Below are positions 58,744-64,000 of a stretch of 64,000 nt of DNA, piece by piece. Under the pieces are notes generated by a model. The model was not told where the DNA came from. It made no database searches and was given only the letters and a program-made list of their open reading frames with translations. The position numbers were made by a program, and so were the translations under genes. Source of the stretch: JAFMJV01 sp034436555 (lineage in GTDB: Bacteria; Chloroflexota; Limnocylindria; Limnocylindrales; CSP1-4); contig DAOTUU010000033.1 in NCBI GenBank assembly GCA_034436555.1, forward strand, positions 1 to 64,000, written 5' to 3'. Numbering within the stretch: the first letter of the stretch is position 1; every line of letters begins with the position of its first letter.

Positions 58744-59960
58744 TCGGTCCCGGCCCGGTCCGCGTCGCGCTGCTGGGCTCGACGGGATCGATCGGACGAC
58801 AGACGCTCGATGTGCTCGCGAGCCTCGGCGAGGACGCGTTCCAGGTGACGGCGATGGCCGCGGGCCGGGACGCCGCCACGTTCGCCGGGCAGGTGGCGCG
58901 GGTCCGACCCCGGACGGTGACCCTCGCCGACACCGCGGCGCTCCGCAGACTGGCGCTGCCGCAGGGCACGGCCGCGGACCCCGCCCCGGACGCGATGCTG
59001 GCGATGGCCACGCGCGACGACGTGGACCTGGTCATCGTCGCGACCGGGGGGACCATCAGCCTCCGGCCGGTGCTTGCCGCGCTCGGTGCGGGCAAGGTCG
59101 TGGCCACGGCCAACAAGGAGACGCTCGTCGCGGGCGGCCACCTGGTGATGCCGCTCGCCGCCGCCCGTGCCGCCGAGGTCGCGGCGCGGGCCCCCGGCGA
59201 CGCGATGGCGAGCCCGCTGGCGTGGCTCCGGCCCATCGACTCGGAGCATTCCGCGATCTGGCAGTGCCTCGTGGGTGAGCGATCGTCAGAGGTGGCGCGG
59301 CTGGTGCTGACGGCCTCCGGCGGCCCGTTCCGGACGCGCGCCGCCGCGGACATGGCCACGATCACGCCGGCCGAGGCCCTGGGCCATCCCACCTGGTCCA
59401 TGGGCGCGAAGATCACCGTGGACTCCGCGACGCTCATGAACAAGGGCCTGGAGGTCATCGAGGCCCATTGGCTCTACGATGTGGCGTACGACCGGATCGA
59501 CGTCCTGGTCCACCCGCAGAGCCTCGTCCATTCGCTCGTGGAGTTCGTGGACGGCTCCCTCAAGGCCCAGCTGGGACTCCCCGACATGCGCATCCCCATC
59601 CAGTACGCGCTCACCCATCCCCGCCGTGCGGCGGGTCCGGCCCCACGCCTCGACCTCGCGGCGCAGCCGGCGCTCACGTTCGAGGCGCCGGAGGGGGCCC
59701 GCTTCCCGCTGCTGTCGCTGGCGCGCGCCGCCGGCCTCGCCGGCCCGTGCGCCACGACCGCGCTCATCGCGGCCGACGAGGTGGCGGTGCCTCGCTTCCT
59801 GGACGGGAGGCTCACCTATCCGGGCATCCACGCGCTCGTCGATGGGGCGGTCTCGCGCTTCGGCGGCGGGCCGGCGCCGGATCTCGACGGGCTCATCGCG
59901 CTGGATGCGGAGGTCCGTGCCTGGGCCGCCGGGGCGGCATCCGATGGAGCCGTCCGATGA
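58740..59960 (+). CDS. dxr: 1-deoxy-D-xylulose 5-phosphate reductoisomerase
   Basis: A 406-aa NADPH-dependent enzyme of the MEP isoprenoid pathway. VALLGSTGSIGRQTLDVL binds NADPH; ATANKETLVAGG, RPIDSEHSAIWQCL, ASGGPFRTR and KITVDSATLMNKGLEVIEAH hold metal and substrate. GTG 58740 overlaps the cdsA stop and the TGA overlaps rseP. Together with ispG, 1.1 kb downstream, it feeds UppS with isoprenyl diphosphates. Confidence 0.95.
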   Translation: MIGPGPVRVALLGSTGSIGRQTLDVLASLGEDAFQVTAMAAGRDAATFAGQVARVRPRTVTLADTAALRRLALPQGTAADPAPDAMLAMATRDDVDLVIVATGGTISLRPVLAALGAGKVVATANKETLVAGGHLVMPLAAARAAEVAARAPGDAMASPLAWLRPIDSEHSAIWQCLVGERSSEVARLVLTASGGPFRTRAAADMATITPAEALGHPTWSMGAKITVDSATLMNKGLEVIEAHWLYDVAYDRIDVLVHPQSLVHSLVEFVDGSLKAQLGLPDMRIPIQYALTHPRRAAGPAPRLDLAAQPALTFEAPEGARFPLLSLARAAGLAGPCATTALIAADEVAVPRFLDGRLTYPGIHALVDGAVSRFGGGPAPDLDGLIALDAEVRAWAAGAASDGAVR

Positions 59961-61069
59961 TCGACCCCGTGATCGACATCGTGCTGCTGCTGGCCATCCT
60001 GGTCGGCCTCGTGGTCATCCACGAGCTGGGTCACTTCATCGCCGCGCGCCGCGCGGACGTCCGGGTCCACGAGTTCGGGGTGGGGTTCCCGCCGCGCGCC
60101 GCGATCCTCCACCGCGGCAGGGAGACCCTCTGGACGGTCAACTGGCTGCCCATCGGCGGCTTCGTGCGGCTGGAGGGGGAGGAGGGCGAGTCCGCCGACC
60201 GGCGCGCCTTCGTCAACCAGCCGCTGCGGACGCGGCTGCTCATCCTCGTGGCGGGTGTCGCCATGAACTTCCTGCTCGCATGGGTGATCCTGACGGGCAT
60301 CACGTTGTTCGCCGATCCCGTCAGTCATGTCCGCCTGCGCACGGTCCAGCCGGGCTCGCCCGCCGCGCTCGCCGGACTGGTCGGCGGAACCCGTCTCGAG
60401 ATGGACGCGGACCGCAACCAGGTCGTCGACCGCGACGGCGACGTCATCCTCGCCATCGACGGTCAGACGTTTCCCATCTTCGAGGGGACGCCCAGCTCCG
60501 ACCGGCCGCTGGTGTACCTCCGCTCCCGCGCCGGCCACGAGGTCGTGCTCACGGTCGCGCGACGGGACGGCACGGTCCAGGAGGTGACGACGACGCTGCG
60601 CCCGCCCGATCAGGCGTCGCGGGGTGCGCTGGGGGTCGCGGTGATGGGATTCGAGTCGGGATCCCAGTCCAACGGCCTGGTGGAGTCGGTCATCATCGGC
60701 TTCCAGCGCACCGTGGACGCCTCGACGCTCATCATCCGGGGCGTCGCCGACCTCATCGCCAACATCGGCGACCCGCAGGTCGCCGGACCCATCGGGATGG
60801 TCACGCTCGTGGGCGCCTACCGGGAGCTGCCGCCGACGTTCCTGCTGTGGATGATCGCCCTCCTCTCGGCGAACCTCGCGGTCATCAACATCCTGCCCTT
60901 CCCGCCCATGGACGGTGGGCGGGCGGCCGTGGCCATCGCGATGCGCATGGCCCGGGGACGCATCAGCATCCAGATGGAGCGGGCGATCTACTTCACCGGG
61001 TTCGTGGCGCTCATGGCGCTGCTCGTGTGGATCTCCATCTTCGACATCCGGCGGATCGCGGGCGGATGA
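59957..61069 (+). CDS. rseP: Site-2 intramembrane metalloprotease RseP/RasP
   Basis: 370 aa. HELGH (residues 22-26) in the first transmembrane helix and NILPFPPMDGG (about 312-322) in the last region form the zinc active site; a PDZ domain lies between (about 120-220, QPGSPAALAGLVGG). Site-2 proteases cut anti-sigma factors and remnant signal peptides. The dxr-rseP-ispG order is common. ATG 59957 overlaps the dxr stop. Confidence 0.94.
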   Translation: MIDPVIDIVLLLAILVGLVVIHELGHFIAARRADVRVHEFGVGFPPRAAILHRGRETLWTVNWLPIGGFVRLEGEEGESADRRAFVNQPLRTRLLILVAGVAMNFLLAWVILTGITLFADPVSHVRLRTVQPGSPAALAGLVGGTRLEMDADRNQVVDRDGDVILAIDGQTFPIFEGTPSSDRPLVYLRSRAGHEVVLTVARRDGTVQEVTTTLRPPDQASRGALGVAVMGFESGSQSNGLVESVIIGFQRTVDASTLIIRGVADLIANIGDPQVAGPIGMVTLVGAYRELPPTFLLWMIALLSANLAVINILPFPPMDGGRAAVAIAMRMARGRISIQMERAIYFTGFVALMALLVWISIFDIRRIAGG

Positions 61070-62301
61070 GCAGAGACCTCCGGCCGGTGCGCCGAAGCAC
61101 CGTGACCGTCGACGTGGGTGGCATCCCGGTCGGATCCGCGCATCCGGTCGTGGTCCAGTCGATGACCAACACGGACACGGCGGATGCGCACGCCACCGCG
61201 CTCCAGGTGGCCCGCCTGGCGCACGCCGGCAGCGAGCTGGTGCGCATCACGGTCAACAACGACGCGGCGGCGGCGGCGGTGCCCGAGATCCGCCGCAGGC
61301 TGGACGACCTGGGCGTGGCCGTGCCGCTCATCGGCGACTTCCACTACAACGGTCACCAGCTGCTCGTGGAGCACCCGAGGATGGCTGCGGCGCTCGCCAA
61401 GTACCGCATCAACCCGGGGAACGTGGGCGCCAAGCGCCACGACGAGAACTTCCAGACGATCGTGCGCGTGGCGATGGAGCACGCCAGGCCGGTGCGCATC
61501 GGCGTGAACTGGGGCTCCCTGGACCAGGCGCTGCTGACGGAGCTGATGGATGGGAACGCGCGGTCCGCGTCACCCATCGACGCCCGCTCGGTGATGATCG
61601 AGGCGATGCTCCAGTCGGCACTCCGCTCCGCCGACCTCGCCGAGGAGACCGGCCTGGCCCACGAGCGCATCATCCTCAGCGCGAAGGTGTCCCAGGTGCG
61701 CGACCTCGTGGACGTCTACCGCCTGCTGGCCCAGCGCTGCGACCTGCCGCTCCACCTGGGGCTGACCGAGGCGGGCATGGGCATGAAGGGCATGGTCGCG
61801 TCCGCGGCGGGCCTCGCGATCCTGCTCGACCAGGGCATCGGAGACACGATCAGGGTCTCGCTCACGCCCCAGCCGGGCGGCGACCGCGGCGAGGAGGTCC
61901 TCGTGGCGCAGCAGGTGCTGCAGTCGCTGGGGCTGCGCTCGTTCGTCCCCCAGGTCTCGGCCTGCCCGGGCTGCGGTCGCACCACCAGCACGTTCTTCCA
62001 GGAGATGGCGGAGCGCATCCAGCAGCACCTGCGGGACCGGATGCCCGAATGGGCCACGGTCTACCCCGGCGTGGAGGAGCTGCGCGTCGCGGTCATGGGC
62101 TGCGTCGTCAACGGTCCGGGCGAGTCCAAGCATGCGGACATCGGCATCAGCCTGCCGGGAACGTTCGAGGACCCGGTGGCGCCGGTGTTCGTGGACGGCG
62201 CGCTGCGCACGACGCTGCGCGGCGAGGGCCTCGTGGACGCCTTCATCGTCATCCTCGAGGACTATGTCGCGCGGCGCTTCGGGAGTCTCGCCCGCGCCTG
62301 A
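61066..62301 (+). CDS. ispG: 4-hydroxy-3-methylbut-2-enyl diphosphate synthase
   Basis: A 411-aa [4Fe-4S] enzyme, the penultimate step of the MEP pathway. The N-terminal TIM-barrel has VVQSMTNTDTADAHAT, LIGDFHYNGHQLL, KYRINPGNVG and GLTEAGMGMKG. The cluster-binding cysteines are in SACPGCGRTT (two) and MGCVVNGPGE. Start overlaps the rseP stop. It needs flavodoxin or ferredoxin as electron donor, not encoded here. Confidence 0.96.
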   Translation: MSRDLRPVRRSTVTVDVGGIPVGSAHPVVVQSMTNTDTADAHATALQVARLAHAGSELVRITVNNDAAAAAVPEIRRRLDDLGVAVPLIGDFHYNGHQLLVEHPRMAAALAKYRINPGNVGAKRHDENFQTIVRVAMEHARPVRIGVNWGSLDQALLTELMDGNARSASPIDARSVMIEAMLQSALRSADLAEETGLAHERIILSAKVSQVRDLVDVYRLLAQRCDLPLHLGLTEAGMGMKGMVASAAGLAILLDQGIGDTIRVSLTPQPGGDRGEEVLVAQQVLQSLGLRSFVPQVSACPGCGRTTSTFFQEMAERIQQHLRDRMPEWATVYPGVEELRVAVMGCVVNGPGESKHADIGISLPGTFEDPVAPVFVDGALRTTLRGEGLVDAFIVILEDYVARRFGSLARA

Positions 62302-62340
62302 GCGGACCTCCGTCCATCGGGTCGCCCGGCGGCTCGGTGC

Positions 62341-62346
62341 TATACT
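62341..62346 (+). promoter_or_regulatory. -10 box for nusA
   Basis: GGTGCTATACT carries TATACT with an upstream TGC, 108 bp before the nusA ATG, giving a leader of about 100 nt. Confidence 0.6.
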
Positions 62347-62375
62347 GTCGGTTCTTCCGGATTCGGCCGCCTAGG

Positions 62376-62399
62376 AACGTGGGTGACCCCCACGTTTCG
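62376..62399 (+). terminator. Attenuator-like hairpin in the nusA leader
   Basis: AACGTGGG (62376-62383) and CCCACGTT (62389-62396) form a perfect 8-bp stem with a 5-nt loop, followed by TCGT. It lies about 23-45 nt into the predicted transcript and could act as an attenuator controlling nusA. Confidence 0.5.
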
Positions 62400-62454
62400 T
62401 CATGTATGGGGCTGGTCGCACACGGGACCGGAACGTACTGGGAGGTGCCGCACC

Positions 62455-63675
62455 ATGAACCGCGACTTCATCGGCGCGCTCCTCCAGCTGAACGCGGAGA
62501 AGGGCGTCTCTCGCGAGCAGCTCATGCGCACCGTCGAGGACGCCATCCAGTCCGCCTACCGGCGTGTCGGTCCGGGCTACGAGGATGTCCACGTCCGGCT
62601 GGACGGCGACTCCGGCAGGATGCGCGTGTTCCGTGCGCGGCGCGTAGTCATGGAGGTCGAGGATCCGCTCACCGAGTGGACCCTGGACGAGGCGCAGCAG
62701 CGGCGCTCGGACGCCGAGATCGGCGAGCTCATCGAGTACGAGGAGCTGGATCCCGACCACTTCGGCCGCGTCGGCGCGCAGATCGCGGGTCAGGTGATCC
62801 GCCAGCGGCTGCGCGAGGCCGAGCGCGAGACCCTGTTCGACGAGTTCGCCCATCGGGAGGGGGAGATCATCACCGGCTCGGTGAGCCGGGTGGAGCCGCG
62901 GGGCGTGATCCTGGACCTGGGCAAGGCGGAGGCGGTGCTGCCCACGACGGACCAGTCGGCCACGGAGCATTACCGCATCGGCCAGCACGTCAAGGCGTAC
63001 GTGCTTGAGGTGCGCCGGACCACGCGCGGCCCGCTCATCTACGTCAGCCGCACCCACAAGAACTTCCTGCGCCGGATGTTCGAGCTGGAGGTCCCGGAGA
63101 TTCACGCCGGGACGGTGGAGATCAAGGCGATCGCCCGCGAGGCGGGCTCGCGCAGCAAGATCGGCGTGGCCAGCCGCCAGGAGGGCCTCGATCCCGTGGG
63201 GGCGACGGTCGGCCAGCGCGGCGGCCGGGTCCAGGCGGTCGTCGCGGAGCTGGGTGGCGAGAAGATCGACGTCATCCCGTGGTCCGACGACCCGGCCGTG
63301 TTCGTCGCCAACGCGCTCTCGCCGGCCCAGGTCGTGGGTGTCGCCATCGACGAGGAGAACCGCATCGCCGCGGTCACGGTTCCGGAGCGCATGCTCTCGC
63401 TCGCCATCGGTCGGGAAGGCCAGAACGCGCGGCTCGCCGCGAAGCTGACCGGCTGGCGCATCGACATCCGCTCGGATCAGGCACCCCGCGCGGCCGCGCC
63501 CGCGGTGGAGGACGCGCCGATCGCAGCCCCGGCCGCCGAGACGCCGGCCGTGCCGGAGGCCGAGACGCCCACCCCCGAGCCTGTGGCGTCCGCCGACGCC
63601 GCGGCGGGACCCGCTGGCCCACCCGCCGCCCCACGCGCCCGGCGCTCGACCCCCGCCAGGGAGGTGTCGCCGTAG
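62455..63675 (+). CDS. nusA: Transcription termination/antitermination protein NusA
   Basis: 406 aa. N-terminal RNA-polymerase-binding domain (1-130), S1 domain (about 135-200, ITGSVSRVEPRGVILDLG), and two KH domains (about 230-350, DPVGATVGQRGGRVQAVV and MLSLAIGREGQNARLAAKL). The C-terminal 60 residues are Ala/Pro/Glu-rich. GGGAGG precedes the ATG by about 10 nt. rimP, which often precedes nusA, is absent; nusA-ylxR-infB follows the usual order. Confidence 0.95.
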   Translation: MNRDFIGALLQLNAEKGVSREQLMRTVEDAIQSAYRRVGPGYEDVHVRLDGDSGRMRVFRARRVVMEVEDPLTEWTLDEAQQRRSDAEIGELIEYEELDPDHFGRVGAQIAGQVIRQRLREAERETLFDEFAHREGEIITGSVSRVEPRGVILDLGKAEAVLPTTDQSATEHYRIGQHVKAYVLEVRRTTRGPLIYVSRTHKNFLRRMFELEVPEIHAGTVEIKAIAREAGSRSKIGVASRQEGLDPVGATVGQRGGRVQAVVAELGGEKIDVIPWSDDPAVFVANALSPAQVVGVAIDEENRIAAVTVPERMLSLAIGREGQNARLAAKLTGWRIDIRSDQAPRAAAPAVEDAPIAAPAAETPAVPEAETPTPEPVASADAAAGPAGPPAAPRARRSTPAREVSP

Positions 63676-63689
63676 GCGCCCCCTCCGCC

Positions 63690-63980
63690 GTGGTCGGACG
63701 GCACGCCCCCACCCGCACCTGCGTCGCCTGCCGGACCGAGCGCCCCAAGCGCGAGCTGGTCCGGGTGGTGCGCACCCCGGCGGCCCTCGTCACCATCGAT
63801 CCCACCGGTCGTCTGCCCGGCCGTGGCGCGTATCTCTGCGCCGACGGCTCCTGCTGGCGGCTCGCCCTGCGCAAGGGGGCGGTCGAGCGCGCGCTCGGCG
63901 TCCCCCTGCCCCCCGAGCTGCGGAGCCGGCTCGAGCAGGACGCCCACGAGCAGCTCCAGGGAGGTCCTCATGGCTCGTAG
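63690..63980 (+). CDS. ylxR: YlxR (RnpM) RNA-binding protein
   Basis: A 96-aa YlxR-family protein. TRTCVACRTERPKRELVRVV and the GRLPGRGAYLC segment match the family, with Cys residues that are often present; YlxR binds RNA and has been linked to RNase P modulation. GTG 63690 is the only sensible start near the conserved part; no ribosome site sits close to it, so translation may depend on nusA. It overlaps infB. Confidence 0.85.
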   Translation: MVGRHAPTRTCVACRTERPKRELVRVVRTPAALVTIDPTGRLPGRGAYLCADGSCWRLALRKGAVERALGVPLPPELRSRLEQDAHEQLQGGPHGS

Positions 63981-64000
63981 TCGCAGTGGCACCCGCAACA
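63970..64000 (+). CDS. infB: Start of translation initiation factor IF-2 gene (partial)
   Basis: ATG 63970, 5-6 nt after GGGAGG, opens a frame reading MARSRSGTRN before the window ends. The basic start and position after nusA-ylxR fit infB, but only ten codons are visible; an L7Ae-type ylxQ gene is the alternative. Confidence 0.5.
   Translation, partial: MARSRSGTRN

Overview
The window is very GC-rich bacterial chromosome (about 70% by eye, G/C-ending codons, many GTG starts). The housekeeping gene order, a DUF3352 membrane protein, a LytR-CpsA-Psr protein, a SepIVA/DivIVA-like coiled-coil gene next to DUF177-rpmF, and a fakA-type kinase next to recG point to a high-GC Gram-positive-type lineage. 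Chloroflexota (Limnocylindria/Ellin6529-like) is my best guess. This is inference from gene order and style, because no rRNA is present.

Region 1 (about 1-9.7 kb) is accessory DNA. A Tn554-type pair of tyrosine recombinases runs off the left edge. It abuts a 5'-truncated IS21 element (istA fragment, intact istB, and a right end with three 23-bp repeats), then an IS1182-type transposase whose start lies inside the IS21 end. Next come an IS110 transposase with an internal deletion, a secreted-protein gene with an apparent frameshift plus a lipoprotein gene (possible cargo), and a truncated IS481 transposase whose broken end coincides with the lipoprotein stop codon.

Region 2 (9.7-18.9 kb) holds lemA-htpX, a five-tRNA cluster (Phe, Gly, Gln, Cys, Leu), an orphan CpaE/TadZ-like ATPase, rpsF-ssb-rpsR, a Na+/Ca2+ exchanger-like protein, ilvE and a convergent LCP-family gene.

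Region 3 (19-32.2 kb) is a compact forward run: ileS-lspA-rluD-gmk-priA-def-fmt-rlmN-rpe-dtd and a sulfotransferase. Region 4 (32.3-41.9 kb) has rpmB divergent from a fakA-like kinase, then recG-rsmD-coaD, a SepIVA-like protein, DUF177-rpmF-plsX-nusB-acpP-rnc. Region 5 (41.9-64 kb) is a long translation, secretion, cell-envelope and isoprenoid series: smc-ftsY-ffh, DUF3352, rpsP-khpA-rimM-trmD-rplS-rnhB-yraN, rpsB-tsf-pyrH-frr-uppS-cdsA-dxr-rseP-ispG, nusA-ylxR and the first codons of infB.

The genes link ribosome assembly and protein targeting (S16, RimM, TrmD, L19, SRP, FtsY) with phospholipid and isoprenoid supply (FakA, PlsX, ACP, CdsA, UppS, Dxr, IspG). Many gene junctions are 1-8 bp overlaps of the ATGA/GTGA kind, so translational coupling is likely. 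Two regulatory themes stand out. Several genes have a TAnnnT box 6-9 nt before the start codon, which suggests leaderless mRNAs. Ribosomal and transcription genes (rpsP, rpsB, nusA) instead have structured leaders. I found no clearly new defence or metabolic system; the most unusual parts are the nested mobile DNA, the leaderless promoters, the RNase HII motif change and the leader and repeat structures.
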